A stretch of DNA of 64,000 bases from Myxococcaceae bacterium (GCA_019694575.1 JAIBBR010000010.1:1-64000); one strand, 5' to 3'; numbered from the stretch's first letter, positions 19,136 to 28,639 are shown. Numbers and translations: made by a program. Notes: a model not told the origin generated them from the sequence alone.

Positions 19136-20491
19136 TCAAGGCTCGCTCTCGTCAGCGGCGAGCTTTCGGTAAATCGTGCGCGCGGCGATGCCGAGCAGCC
19201 GGGCCGCAAGCGTTTTGTCGCCCTTGGTGTGGCGCAGCGTTTCGGCAATCACCCGGCGTTCGACTTCTTCCATCGGCGTGCCAATGGGAATCACGATTTG
19301 GCTGGCAGTACCGAGCGGCCCTTTGCGCACTGACTCGGGTAAATCACCGGCCTCAATGGTTTGCCCCGTGCACAACACCACTGCACGCTCAATCGCGTGC
19401 TCGAGCTCGCGCACATTGCCTGGCCACGCGTAGTTCTCGAGCGTGCTGCGCGCGGCGTCAGAGAACCCGTGAATCGGTTTGCTGTTTTTCGCGGCGTAGC
19501 GGCGCAGAAAGTGTTCAGCCAACAACGGCACGTCTTCGCGGCGCGAAGCGAGTGAAGGTATGCGCACTTCGACCACGTTCAAGCGAAAGAACAAGTCTTC
19601 GCGAAAACGGCCCTCGGCCACTTCTTTCTGCAAATCTTTGTTGGTCGCCGCCACCAACCGCACGTCGACCTTCACCGTCTGTGTGCCGCCCAAACGCTCG
19701 AGCTCGCCCTCTTGCAGCACGCGCAGCAATTTCACCTGCGCCGAGGGGCTCATTTCGCCCACTTCGTCGAGAAACAGCGTGCCCCCGTCAGCGCGCTCGA
19801 AGCGGCCTTCGCGGCGCGCCACCGCTCCCGTGAAGGCGCCCTTCTCAACGCCAAACAACTCGGCTTCTAAAATGCTCTCGGGCAAGGCGGCGCAATTCAC
19901 CGCCACGAAGGCACCCTTGGCGCGGGGCGAAGAGTCGTGAATCGAGCGGGCGGCGAGCTCTTTGCCCGTGCCCGATTCGCCCATGAGCAGCACGGTGGCG
20001 GTCGACGGTGCGGCTTGTTTCAACGTGTCGAGAAACGCCCGAAAGGCCGGAGCCTGCCCCACCATGGTGCGGGGCCCGAGCGCGGCGAGCTGCGCTTTCA
20101 GGTCGCGGTTTTCAGCCACCAGGGCCTGCTTTTCCATCGCCTTCTGCACGGCTTTCACCAGCGAATGGCGCTTCAGCGGCTTGGTGATGAAGTCATAGGC
20201 GCCGTCGCGCATTGCGCTCACCGCGGTTTCAACGGTGGCATAGGCGGTCATCAGCACCACTTCGACGTCGGGCCGCATGGCGCGCGCGGCTTTGAGCAAT
20301 TCTTGCCCGTCGACCCCGGGCATCATCAAGTCGGTCACCATCACGCCCACTTCGGGGCGGCGAATCAACCCGAGCGCTTCTTGCCCGCTTGAAGCGGCAA
20401 GCGTGGGCAACCCTTCACGCTGAAACACGCGGCACACCGAGTCGAGGTTGGCGCTGTCGTCATCGACGACCAGAACGGTGACTGAGCTCAC
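19136..20491 (-). CDS. NtrC-family response regulator (receiver, sigma-54 AAA+, Fis HTH)
   Basis: 451 residues. The receiver domain (about 1-120) has VVDDDSAN, the phospho-acceptor aspartate in VMVTDLMMPG and the KPL lysine. The sigma-54 ATPase domain has GESGTGKE and GAFTGAV. The Fis-type HTH (LAARLLGIAARTIYRKL) ends the protein. It would activate sigma-54 promoters on phosphorylation. No histidine kinase is adjacent, so the partner is an orphan elsewhere. The gene lies 9 bases downstream of the Cys-rich lipoprotein gene, on the same strand and probably in the same transcript. Confidence 0.95.
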   Translation of the reverse strand: MSSVTVLVVDDDSANLDSVCRVFQREGLPTLAASSGQEALGLIRRPEVGVMVTDLMMPGVDGQELLKAARAMRPDVEVVLMTAYATVETAVSAMRDGAYDFITKPLKRHSLVKAVQKAMEKQALVAENRDLKAQLAALGPRTMVGQAPAFRAFLDTLKQAAPSTATVLLMGESGTGKELAARSIHDSSPRAKGAFVAVNCAALPESILEAELFGVEKGAFTGAVARREGRFERADGGTLFLDEVGEMSPSAQVKLLRVLQEGELERLGGTQTVKVDVRLVAATNKDLQKEVAEGRFREDLFFRLNVVEVRIPSLASRREDVPLLAEHFLRRYAAKNSKPIHGFSDAARSTLENYAWPGNVRELEHAIERAVVLCTGQTIEAGDLPESVRKGPLGTASQIVIPIGTPMEEVERRVIAETLRHTKGDKTLAARLLGIAARTIYRKLAADESEP

Positions 20492-20500
20492 GGGTGGCTC

Positions 20501-22009
20501 TCAATTACACATATTGGTGCTGAAGTTACAGCTGCCCGAGCAGCACTGGGTGTTGCTGGCGCAGCTGTCTTGGGTGATGCGGCATTGGCAATAACCGCCG
20601 CTGCCCCGGTCGACGCATTGGTAGGGCAGGGGCCGGCATTGGCTGTTGATGGTACAGCCGACGTAGCAGCTGCCCACGTTGTCGCCCCACGCCGCGCTGT
20701 GCAGACAGAAACCACCCGAGCCACAATTGCTGCTGTCGGCCCGGCAAAAACCGGTGCAATAACCGCCTGGCCAGTCGGTGCCGGTGAGACAAAACCCCGA
20801 CTCACATTCGCTCGAGCTCGCGCAGGGCATGCCGTAACGCAAAAGGCCGTGGTCTTTGCTCTCGCAATACTTGCTGTAAACATTGCACCCAATACCGGCG
20901 TCAGCGGTCTGGCATTCCGAGTCGGCTGAACAAAGTGGAATGCAGATGTTGTTGTCGTTGCCAGGGGTGGTGTCGAGGTCGAAGCACGCGTAGCCAGGGC
21001 GGCAGCGACCCGACGCGCCGTTACCTGTGCCGATGCAACCGGGCCGGCAAACGGTTGTGCCGCCGCCTTGGGTGCACACGCCGCCGTGACAGCCGGCGTT
21101 GGTGCCGACGGTGCACGGGGTTGAATTGCTGCAGGCACCGTTGGGGTAGCCGACCTGCGCTTCGGTCCAGCACTTGCCGCCAGCGCATTGATCGCCGGTT
21201 GCGCAGGGCAAACCGTCGTTGAGGCCAGTGCATTGTGGGCTGCCCAAACACTTCGGGTCAGCGCAGTCGATCGCTTGATCGCACGTGTTGTCGATGCCGT
21301 CGTTGCAGATTTCGGCGCCGGCGCGCACACAGTCAGGGTCGGCGCAGTCAGTTTTACCGTCTTGATCGTTGTCGAAGCCGTCGCCGCAGGCGGTCTCTTT
21401 TTTGACCCTGCCCGCGCAGGTGCAGCCCACGCCGCAGGTTTGGCCGTCACAGTCGGGGTCATCGCAGTCGGTGGCACCGTCGCCATCGTTGCTTTGGCCG
21501 TCGTTGCAGGCGGTTTCGCGCTTGGTGCCATTGCCACAGGTGCACCCATTGCCGCAGCCCATGCCGTCACAGTCGGCGTCGGCGCAGTCGATGAGCATGT
21601 CATGATCATTGTCTTGGCCGTCGCTGCAGCCGTTTTCGTGCTGCATGCCGCCCGAACAGAAGCAGCCCGGACCACACGCCGAGCCGCTGGTGCAGGGCAC
21701 GCTCGTGCCACCACCCGTCGCGTTTCCTCCGCCCGAGCCGCCTTGCCCGCCACCGGTGCTGCCACCATTGCCGCCGCCAGAGCTGGTGCCTCCACCCGCG
21801 CCGCCGCCCAGGCCCGCGTCATCGCCGGGCACGCTGCACTGAGGTGTTCCGAAGCACTTGGGGTCGGCGCAGTCGGTTTTGCCGTCGCCGTTGTCGTCTT
21901 TGTTGTTGTTGCAGATTTCAGGGCCCGGCAGTGGGCCCGGTGTGGCGGGCGAACATGCTGTCCAACACGCGACGAGGAGCGCCAGCGAGCAGCCGAAACT
22001 AACCCGCAT
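20501..22009 (-). CDS. Cys-rich lipoprotein with repeated DxDNDxDGxxDCxDxDC motifs
   Basis: 502 residues. A lipoprotein signal ends at VACWTAC. Then come at least five copies of a 25-35 residue unit with the pattern C-N-D-G-x-D-N-D-x-D-G-x-x-D-C-x-D-x-D-C (for example CGDGFDNDQDGKTDCADPDC), a Gly/Ser-rich linker at about 65-105, and a Cys-rich C-terminal half with roughly 40 cysteines. The unit resembles calcium-binding repeats of the thrombospondin type 3 kind, so a disulfide-rich surface protein is likely. Such proteins are common in myxobacteria. The start codon lies inside a foldback repeat. Function unknown. Confidence 0.85.
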   Translation of the reverse strand: MRVSFGCSLALLVACWTACSPATPGPLPGPEICNNNKDDNGDGKTDCADPKCFGTPQCSVPGDDAGLGGGAGGGTSSGGGNGGSTGGGQGGSGGGNATGGGTSVPCTSGSACGPGCFCSGGMQHENGCSDGQDNDHDMLIDCADADCDGMGCGNGCTCGNGTKRETACNDGQSNDGDGATDCDDPDCDGQTCGVGCTCAGRVKKETACGDGFDNDQDGKTDCADPDCVRAGAEICNDGIDNTCDQAIDCADPKCLGSPQCTGLNDGLPCATGDQCAGGKCWTEAQVGYPNGACSNSTPCTVGTNAGCHGGVCTQGGGTTVCRPGCIGTGNGASGRCRPGYACFDLDTTPGNDNNICIPLCSADSECQTADAGIGCNVYSKYCESKDHGLLRYGMPCASSSECESGFCLTGTDWPGGYCTGFCRADSSNCGSGGFCLHSAAWGDNVGSCYVGCTINSQCRPLPYQCVDRGSGGYCQCRITQDSCASNTQCCSGSCNFSTNMCN

Positions 22010-22168
22010 ATGTCACCGGTCTCACGACTGCGACTGACGGTCTGTGGCACCTTCGCGGCGTGCTCGCTCGGCGCACCGACAAGTGCGCCTTCGCTGTGCG
22101 CCACCACGAATCTGCCGACAGCCTGTCAGTCTCGCTACGAGAGACCGGTGACATATGCGGGCTAACTT
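21996..22168. repeat. Foldback repeat with 21-bp perfect terminal arms (MITE-like)
   Basis: The arms 22003-22023 (cccgcatatgtcaccggtct plus c) and 22141-22161 are exact reverse complements. Outward they extend to about 28 bases with three transition mismatches. Inward the pairing continues at about 70% to the centre near 22082, so the whole 170 bases can fold on itself. It contains no gene. It may be a non-autonomous mobile element. Its left end supplies the ATG of the lipoprotein gene, and the mirror-image ATG sits at 22155. Confidence 0.65.
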
Positions 22169-22284
22169 CACTGCGATGCATGCGCTTGACTCCGCTGACG
22201 GCCCTTGGGGTGCGTGGCGGCACCTTAACAAGGGTCTTTCGTGCTGCAAAAAGGCGACGGTGCGTGGCTACCCAGTGGCGCTAC

Positions 22285-23271
22285 CTATTCGTCACTGCTC
22301 TCGGCCGGTACGCCGCCCATTTTGGCCACGTCTTCTTTGTTCACCTGGGTGGGGTCGATTTTTTTCACCGCGGCGTGCAACTTGTCGATCGTCTCGTCGA
22401 AATCGAAATGGCCGTCTTTTTTGAAGCGCAAAAAATTCACCCGCGCCACCACGTAATTTTTCAAGTACGGGCTCACCAACCCGCGGGCCTTGAGCGAGTC
22501 GACCATGGCGACCACCGAGTCGTCGAAGGCGAGCAGTTTGTCGGCACGTTCTTCGCGAATCTTGAGGCCCTTTTCGATGTCTTCGTTCAAGAACGATTCT
22601 AACCGCTTCACCACGGGCGCGTAGGCTCCGGCTGAATAGCGGGGCCGCTTTTCGTAGGCCGCTCCGAAGGTGGCGAAGTGCGGTTCTTCGAACATCGGCG
22701 CGAAGTCGCTCTCTTTGCCGCCGCCCGCGCCCACCAAGCCGCGGTACATGCGAATCACCTCGAGTGAGCGTTCTTTCAAGTTGTGCGCCTTCTCGGTGTT
22801 GAGCGCGAGAATTTGGTACGCCACGTCGGCCTCGGGCACCACCAATGCCACGATGCTCTTCATGCCCAAAAGGCGCATGGCGCCCAGCCGGTGGTTGCCG
22901 TTTGGAGTCCAGTACATGCTGTCTTTGTGCACCGCGATCAGCGGGTCTAAAAAACGGCCCACGCGCTCCATCGCGTTGGCGAGCTTCTTCACGTGCGTTT
23001 CGCTGCGATCGCGTTGGTAAGGCGTCGGTTCGACTTTGTCGATGGGCAGCGCCGCCAGCACCACTGCGTGACCGCCCAACGGTTCGCGGTACATGCCCAA
23101 GGTGTGGCCGCCGTCAGCGGCGATTTGCTTCGCCAGCGCTTCGGCTTCGGGGGTGGCTCCGTTCATCACCTCGGCCACGCCCAAGCCCTTCGAGGCGGCT
23201 TCGACCTTTTTGCGCCGGGGAGCGCGGGGTTTCTTTCCACTCGCTGCGGTTGCTTTGCCGTGGCTTCCCAT
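22285..23271 (-). CDS. ParB-like N-terminal (Spo0J/Srx) domain protein
   Basis: About 328 residues from the ATG at 23271 (MGSHGKAT), 8 bases after the tldE stop. A basic N-terminal segment is followed by a ParB/sulfiredoxin-type domain (about 80-160: IDKVEPTPYQRD, PLIAVHK, PNGNHRLGAMRLLG), where GNHRL matches the family's GxRR-like nucleotide-binding box. A helical C-terminal half follows. It lacks the ParB dimerisation region and a ParA partner, so it is probably not a partition protein. Its place after tldD and tldE suggests co-expression; the role is unknown. Confidence 0.82.
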   Translation of the reverse strand: MGSHGKATAASGKKPRAPRRKKVEAASKGLGVAEVMNGATPEAEALAKQIAADGGHTLGMYREPLGGHAVVLAALPIDKVEPTPYQRDRSETHVKKLANAMERVGRFLDPLIAVHKDSMYWTPNGNHRLGAMRLLGMKSIVALVVPEADVAYQILALNTEKAHNLKERSLEVIRMYRGLVGAGGGKESDFAPMFEEPHFATFGAAYEKRPRYSAGAYAPVVKRLESFLNEDIEKGLKIREERADKLLAFDDSVVAMVDSLKARGLVSPYLKNYVVARVNFLRFKKDGHFDFDETIDKLHAAVKKIDPTQVNKEDVAKMGGVPAESSDE

Positions 23272-23279
23272 GTCGTCTT

Positions 23280-24629
23280 TTACTCTCCACTGATGGTCAG
23301 CTCCGCGAAGCGAATCGTCGGAGCGCCGGTTGAACCGCGAAACGTCAAGTCGCTGCCAATGGCGTCGATGTTTTTGAGCATCTCGAGCATGTGGCCAGCC
23401 ACGGTGACTTCTTGTACCGGTTGTGAAAGCTCGCCATTTTCGACCCACAAACCGTTGGCGCCCCGCGAGTACTCACCGGTCACCATGTTCGCGCCATGGC
23501 CCAACATCGCCGTCACATAAAACCCGTTCTTTACTTCACGAATAATCTCTTCGGGCGGCTGCGTGCCCGGCTCGAGATACAAATTGTGCGTGCCGATGTG
23601 CGGCATCGAGCGGTACCCGCGCGACGCATTGCCGGTGGTCTGCGTCTTCGCTTTGCGCGCGGTGAAGGTGTCGTAAAGAAACGCCTTCAGCGTGCCCTCT
23701 TCAATCAAGGGGGTGCGCCGGGTGGGCACGCCTTCTCCGTCGAAGGGCGCGGTGCCAAGGCCTTTTTCGAGCCGGCCGTCGTCGACCACGGTCACCGTAC
23801 GGGGCGCAATGGTCTTGCCCAAGAGCGGCGCGAAGAATGACGATTTCTTGAAGACCGCATCGCCATTGGCCGCGCCGGCGATGCTGCCGACAAAAGACGC
23901 CGCCATCATCGGGTCGAAAATCACCGGCACTTTTTGCGACTTCACTTTTTTCGCGCCCAGCATGCGCACCGCGCGGCGCGCCGCTTCTTGGCCAATGGCC
24001 TGGGGCGAATCGAGATCTTTCAAGAAGCGCTTGTAGTCGACCCAGTAGCTCGTCTGCAGTTGATCGCCTTGTGACGCCACTGGCACCGCGTACAAGAATG
24101 CGTACGTGCCTTCGTAGCTGCCTGAAGCGCCTTCGCTCGAAGCCAAATGCACCTCGCCCACGCTTTCGCCCGCGCCCACGCTGTCGAACGTGCGCACCCG
24201 CGAATCGAACGCCTTGCCCGCCTTTTCCATCTCGAGCGCAGCCCGAATTTTCCATTCGGGAGAAAGGTTCGCCACCTCGTGATCGTAGAGGGCGCCGACG
24301 ATCGTATCGCCCTTCAACGCCGCGCGGGTCGGCAAACCATTGAGCGGGTTCGGCGCCGCCGCTTGCGCCAGTTGCAGCGCGCGGTCGACGAACGTGTCCA
24401 TGCCGGTGGGGTCAAAGTCAGAGGTGTAAATGAACCCGAGCCGCTGTTGGGCCACCACTCTCAAGCCGACACCTTTCGAAGTGGCTTGGGTCAAATCTTC
24501 AATCTCTCCGTCGCGCACGCGCACTGAAGACTCGCGCCCGATTTCGACGAAGGCTTCTGCTTGAGCGGCGCCCCGTTTTTTGGCCCGGGCTACCAACTTT
24601 TTGGCCAACGCTTCGTATGCAGTGGTCAT
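23280..24629 (-). CDS. pmbA: Metalloprotease TldD/E family, TldE (PmbA) subunit
   Basis: About 449 residues. The TldD/PmbA N-terminal domain (FVEIGRESSVRVRDGEIEDL) and C-terminal domain (GYRSMPHIGTHNLYLEPGT) are present. There is no HExxxH motif, which is the mark of the inactive TldE partner. TldD and TldE form a heterodimeric protease that cleaves unfolded peptides and matures some modified peptides. I start at the ATG 24629, preceded by AGGGAGAA and 20 bases after tldD. Confidence 0.93.
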   Translation of the reverse strand: MTTAYEALAKKLVARAKKRGAAQAEAFVEIGRESSVRVRDGEIEDLTQATSKGVGLRVVAQQRLGFIYTSDFDPTGMDTFVDRALQLAQAAAPNPLNGLPTRAALKGDTIVGALYDHEVANLSPEWKIRAALEMEKAGKAFDSRVRTFDSVGAGESVGEVHLASSEGASGSYEGTYAFLYAVPVASQGDQLQTSYWVDYKRFLKDLDSPQAIGQEAARRAVRMLGAKKVKSQKVPVIFDPMMAASFVGSIAGAANGDAVFKKSSFFAPLLGKTIAPRTVTVVDDGRLEKGLGTAPFDGEGVPTRRTPLIEEGTLKAFLYDTFTARKAKTQTTGNASRGYRSMPHIGTHNLYLEPGTQPPEEIIREVKNGFYVTAMLGHGANMVTGEYSRGANGLWVENGELSQPVQEVTVAGHMLEMLKNIDAIGSDLTFRGSTGAPTIRFAELTISGE

Positions 24630-24649
24630 GGTTTGAAAATGTTCTCCCT

Positions 24650-26089
24650 TTAGCCGACGCGGGTGCCGCCGACGGTCATGTTGTCGATACGTACGGTCGG
24701 CAAGCCCACCCCGACGGGAACGCTCTGCCCATCTTTGCCACACGTGCCCAAACCCGGGTCTGGCTTCGGGTCATTGCCCACGTGGCTCACGTTCTTCAAC
24801 GCTTCAGGGCCTACGCCAATGAGCGTCGCGCCTTTGAGCGGGCGGCGAAGCTTACCCTTTTCAATTTCGTAGGCCTCGCTGACCTCGAAGACGAAGTTGC
24901 CGTTGGTGATGTCGACTTGGCCGCCTCCGAAATGGGCGCAATAAATGCCTTTGTCGACGCCGCGAATGATCTCTTCATTCGTCTCTTCGCCGGGCGCCAA
25001 ATAGGTGTTGGTCATGCGGGGCAGCGGCATGTGCTTGAACGATTCACGCCGCCCACTGCCGGTGGGGGCTTGCCCCATCAACCGCGCGTTGAGCTTGTCG
25101 TACATGTACCCTTTGAGCACGCCGCGTTCGATCAACACTTTGAACTGCGGCGCGTTGCCTTCGTCGTCGACATTGAGCGACCCGCGGGCGTTGGCCATGG
25201 TGCCGTCGTCGATGACGGTGACTTTGTCAGACGCGACTTTCTGCCCGAGCTTGCCCGCGAAGAGCGAAGTGCCCTTGCGAATGAAGTCGGCCTCGAGCCC
25301 GTGACCGACCGCTTCGTGCAGCAAAATGCCGCTCCACCCTGGCGCCAACACCACCGTCTGTGGGCCGGCTTTGGCGTCGACCGCGCCCAATGTGGCCACC
25401 GCCTGCCGCGCCGCTTCGCGCGCCACTTGCTCGGGGGTGAAGGTGTCGAAGTGTGAGAACGGCACGCGTCCTCCGCCGCCGTAAAAGCCGGTGCGCCGCT
25501 CGCCTTTTTTACCTTCTGCCACCACGTGCGTCGAAAGCCGCGCCAAGTCTTGAATGTCGCTCGCCAGGTGGCCTTCGGTGTTGCACACCCAAACGTTTTT
25601 CGTTTGGTCGGCATAAGTGGCGATGACCTGTTTCACCCGCTTGTCGAAGGTGTGCGCCGCTCGGTTGGCTTGCACCACCAGCGCCACTTTGTCGCTCACG
25701 TCGACACCCGAGAGCGCCTGCTCGACGCGGTAAAACGTGGGTTGCGGGCGGCGGCTGACGTTGAAAGCAATCTCAGCGCCGCTGCCTTTGGCGATCAACG
25801 CCGCGGTCTGGGCGGCGCGCCGCAGCGCTGCTTCATCTAAATCGTCTGAATAGGCGTAACCGACCTTCGCACCCGAAATGACGCGAATGCCCACGCCTTG
25901 CGAGAGACCGCCTTGCGCGCTTTTGACTTTGTTTTCTTCCAAAGTGACCGCGGTGCTCACCGTGCGTTCGACGTAAACCTCAGCGAAGTCGCCGCCCTTG
26001 GCCATCGCGGTGGCGAGCAGCTTTTCCATCAGGGGTATGGCAACTAAAGGCGCAGACGGCTTTTGAGAGGCGGGGGCTGATTTGACCAT
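24650..26089 (-). CDS. tldD: Metalloprotease TldD
   Basis: 479 residues from the ATG at 26089. The zinc-binding motif HEAVGH is at 258-263, within the conserved GWSGILLHEAVGHGLEAD segment, and a late conserved block carries HFGGGQVDITNGNF. It is the catalytic subunit of the TldD/TldE protease. It heads a three-gene minus-strand operon with tldE and the ParB-like gene. A longer frame upstream to 26338 would run across the divergent FHA gene and is rejected. Confidence 0.95.
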   Translation of the reverse strand: MVKSAPASQKPSAPLVAIPLMEKLLATAMAKGGDFAEVYVERTVSTAVTLEENKVKSAQGGLSQGVGIRVISGAKVGYAYSDDLDEAALRRAAQTAALIAKGSGAEIAFNVSRRPQPTFYRVEQALSGVDVSDKVALVVQANRAAHTFDKRVKQVIATYADQTKNVWVCNTEGHLASDIQDLARLSTHVVAEGKKGERRTGFYGGGGRVPFSHFDTFTPEQVAREAARQAVATLGAVDAKAGPQTVVLAPGWSGILLHEAVGHGLEADFIRKGTSLFAGKLGQKVASDKVTVIDDGTMANARGSLNVDDEGNAPQFKVLIERGVLKGYMYDKLNARLMGQAPTGSGRRESFKHMPLPRMTNTYLAPGEETNEEIIRGVDKGIYCAHFGGGQVDITNGNFVFEVSEAYEIEKGKLRRPLKGATLIGVGPEALKNVSHVGNDPKPDPGLGTCGKDGQSVPVGVGLPTVRIDNMTVGGTRVG

Positions 26090-26209
26090 GCCGGTAAAGT
26101 AACCACGAAATGGGCTTATTCCTTTCAAGTTCTTTCGTTGCCCATCGCCGGGAACCACACAGTACCCTCTCGGGCGTCTTAACCCTGCTAGACTTTTTCT
26201 AGCTCCCGC

Positions 26210-28639
26210 ATGCCTCCTCCTGACGACAAGAAAGGCCGTTCTAACCCCCTCGTTCAGCGGGGCGGCGCCTCGCAGTCGGGCAGTGACCCCGAGCGCAAAG
26301 CCGAGACGGTGGTGGGGCCGAAGAACCCGTTGGTGCAAAGGGGCGGCGGCAGTACAAGCGCAGACCCCGAACGTTCGCGCGAGACCGAAGTGGGCGTGTC
26401 GAACCCGCTCACCGTTCCTCCGCCCAAACGCCGGCCCCGGCCGATTGACGACGGTGGCAGCGGCGGGGCTGAAAATTCAGAGTCAACGCCTTCGCCTGAA
26501 AAGAGCGTCTCGCAGAAGTCGCAGACCGGTAAAAGCAAGCGTTCGGTGGTGTCGTGGGTGGCGCCCCCGGGTGAGCTGTCGGCACGGCACCGTAAGCCCG
26601 AGCCTTCGGGGTACCGCACGGGCCACGAGTATGAGCCGATTGAAGAGCTGCAGCGTGAGCACGCCGAACTTGAAAACGAGGCGCCCAATGACACCCATGA
26701 AGAAGATGACCCCGTGGTGCCGCGTGGGCCGCTCGAAGGTGACGGGTTAGACGCGCTCGACCCCGACCTGCCGGTTGACGAAGACGACGAAGAGGTAGAC
26801 CAGGCGACTCCCGGCACCAGCGCCGGCCCGCCGATGACAGGCGAGACCGAAGACGACGGCAATGCCACCACCGCCGGCCGCCCGCTGAAGCTGGAAATCA
26901 TTGCCGGCCCCGACAAGGGCGAAACGCGCCGTTTCAAAGGCGTGCGCATGGTGATTGGCCGCACCAGCGGCATTGAAGTGCAGTTGACCGATCAGTCGGT
27001 TTCTCGCCGGCACGTCGAGCTGGTGGTGAGCGACACCGGCGTGCTGCTGCGCGACTTGCAAAGCGGCAACGGCACCAAAGTGAACGGCGAGAAAGTGGCC
27101 GAGCGGCTCTTGGTGCACGGCGACGTAATTACCATTGGCAAGACACAGCTGCGGTTGGTCGACGAGGTAGCGGCCTTCGAAAAGCTGCGCGCTGAAACCG
27201 AAGCCAAAGAACAAGAAGAGCAAGCCAAGTCTGAAGCCGCGGCGCAGGCCAAAGCCGAAGAAGAAGCGGTGGCCGGCGCGAACGCAGACGATGGCGCGGC
27301 GTCAGGCGAGGCAGTCGCTGGTGAAGACGGTGGTGAAGAAAAGCACGAAGAAGACGACGACGAGCCCGCCGGCCTGTGGGACCGCTTCAAAGCGTTGGAG
27401 CCCAAGAAGCAGAAGATTGTCGGGGGCGCGGCGATCGCGGTGGTGTTGCTGTTGGTGGGTGGCCTGGTGTTTCGCCCGGGGCCCCGCAAACCGGTCGATA
27501 CGGGAAAGACCGAAGCCGCGGCGCTGATGCAGAAGGCGCGCGAGGCGATGACAGCCGGCAAATTCGATGAAGCCGTGGGAATGGTGGGGCAGGCCGAAAA
27601 GCTGTCACCGGGTATCGATCAGCAAAAGCTCGGCAAACAAGCGGCCGATGAGCTGAAGAATCAGAAAGCGTTAGACACGATTTCAGCCCTCATCGACACC
27701 GGCAAGCTCGAAGAGGCCCGGCAAGCGCTCGCTGCGTTGGCTCCAGGCACTGCTGCCGCCGAGGTGCGCCGTCAAGCGCTGGAAAAACGTCTCAAAGCAT
27801 CGAGCGCGAATGCCGCCGGTGAGCTGATTGAACGGTTGATCGCCGCCGGTGAATTAGAAAAAGCCGAAGCCGCGCTGCAAGAGCTGCCGGCTGGCCCTGA
27901 GAAAGCGGCGCTGGCGGCGCAAGTCGAAGAAGGCCGGCGTTCGCTGGCCGAAGCGTTAGAAAGCGAGCAGCAACAAGTGCGCAGCGCGGCGGCCAACGCC
28001 GATCAAGAGCGAACCCGCGAGCAGGTGGTAGAACGTGCGTCGGCGTTTTCTATCGTGCAGCGAAAGTTTCTCGCCAATGACTGGGTGCGCGCCGCGGCGG
28101 AATGTGACCGGGTGATTGAGTCGTTCCCCGGTAATGAGTCAGTGCGTAAAAAAGCCAAGGCGCTGCAATCGCAAATTCCTACTTTCGGCCGGTTGTACGA
28201 CGAGGGGTTGCGCAAGTTCACCGCGGGCAATTTGGTGCAGGCCGCTCCGATTTTGAAAGAAGCGCGCAAGGTGTACCTGCAAATGGGGTTGGAGTCGTCG
28301 TTGGGCCGAGATTTGGAAGAGAAGCTCACCCAAGCCGCCATCACCGCGGGGAAAGATGCGCTGCTGCGCGACGACTTGGCGCAAGCGATGGTTTATTTTC
28401 GCGAGGCGCTTTCAGTGGAGCCGAAAAATGCCCGGGCCCAAGCCGGGGTCGACGAAGTGGCGTCACACGCCGAAGACTTGTACCGCGACGGTTATGGGCT
28501 GAAGGGCATGAATGCACGCGAGGCGGCCGCCAAGTTCAGGTTGGTCATGCAGATCACGCCCAAGAATTCTGAGCTGTACAAAAGAGCCCAAAACCAATTG
28601 GCGGGGTTGAACAGCCGCACCCAGGAAGCCTCGCCATGA
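26210..28639 (+). CDS. FHA-domain transmembrane protein with helical-repeat C-terminus
   Basis: 809 residues. The N-terminal 215 residues are disordered and charged and begin with three copies of NPLVQRGG or NPLT at residues 12, 39 and 65. An FHA domain (about 225-318) keeps GR, SRRH and NG residues that bind phosphothreonine. An acidic Glu/Ala region follows, then one membrane helix at about 402-420 (IVGGAAIAVVLLLVGGLVF). The remaining 380 residues are helical and TPR-like. The FHA part is therefore cytoplasmic and the repeats are probably periplasmic. It heads an operon with the next two genes (4-base overlaps). Confidence 0.88.
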   Translation: MPPPDDKKGRSNPLVQRGGASQSGSDPERKAETVVGPKNPLVQRGGGSTSADPERSRETEVGVSNPLTVPPPKRRPRPIDDGGSGGAENSESTPSPEKSVSQKSQTGKSKRSVVSWVAPPGELSARHRKPEPSGYRTGHEYEPIEELQREHAELENEAPNDTHEEDDPVVPRGPLEGDGLDALDPDLPVDEDDEEVDQATPGTSAGPPMTGETEDDGNATTAGRPLKLEIIAGPDKGETRRFKGVRMVIGRTSGIEVQLTDQSVSRRHVELVVSDTGVLLRDLQSGNGTKVNGEKVAERLLVHGDVITIGKTQLRLVDEVAAFEKLRAETEAKEQEEQAKSEAAAQAKAEEEAVAGANADDGAASGEAVAGEDGGEEKHEEDDDEPAGLWDRFKALEPKKQKIVGGAAIAVVLLLVGGLVFRPGPRKPVDTGKTEAAALMQKAREAMTAGKFDEAVGMVGQAEKLSPGIDQQKLGKQAADELKNQKALDTISALIDTGKLEEARQALAALAPGTAAAEVRRQALEKRLKASSANAAGELIERLIAAGELEKAEAALQELPAGPEKAALAAQVEEGRRSLAEALESEQQQVRSAAANADQERTREQVVERASAFSIVQRKFLANDWVRAAAECDRVIESFPGNESVRKKAKALQSQIPTFGRLYDEGLRKFTAGNLVQAAPILKEARKVYLQMGLESSLGRDLEEKLTQAAITAGKDALLRDDLAQAMVYFREALSVEPKNARAQAGVDEVASHAEDLYRDGYGLKGMNAREAAAKFRLVMQITPKNSELYKRAQNQLAGLNSRTQEASP

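Noticed and set aside
20488-22107. 539-codon minus-strand frame overlapping the Cys-rich lipoprotein gene
   Set aside because: It is an alternate frame of the lipoprotein gene, whose repeats, signal peptide and cysteine pattern are clear.
22060-22602. Plus-strand frame across the foldback repeat and the end of the ParB-like gene
   Set aside because: It is antisense to a good coding gene and starts inside the repeat.
22285-23271. Chromosome partition function for the ParB-like protein
   Set aside because: No ParA partner, no parS-like sites seen nearby, and no ParB dimerisation region; the domain also occurs in unrelated enzymes.
26087-26338. Longer N-terminus for TldD starting at 26338
   Set aside because: It would overlap the FHA gene on the other strand, and the added residues show no family similarity.
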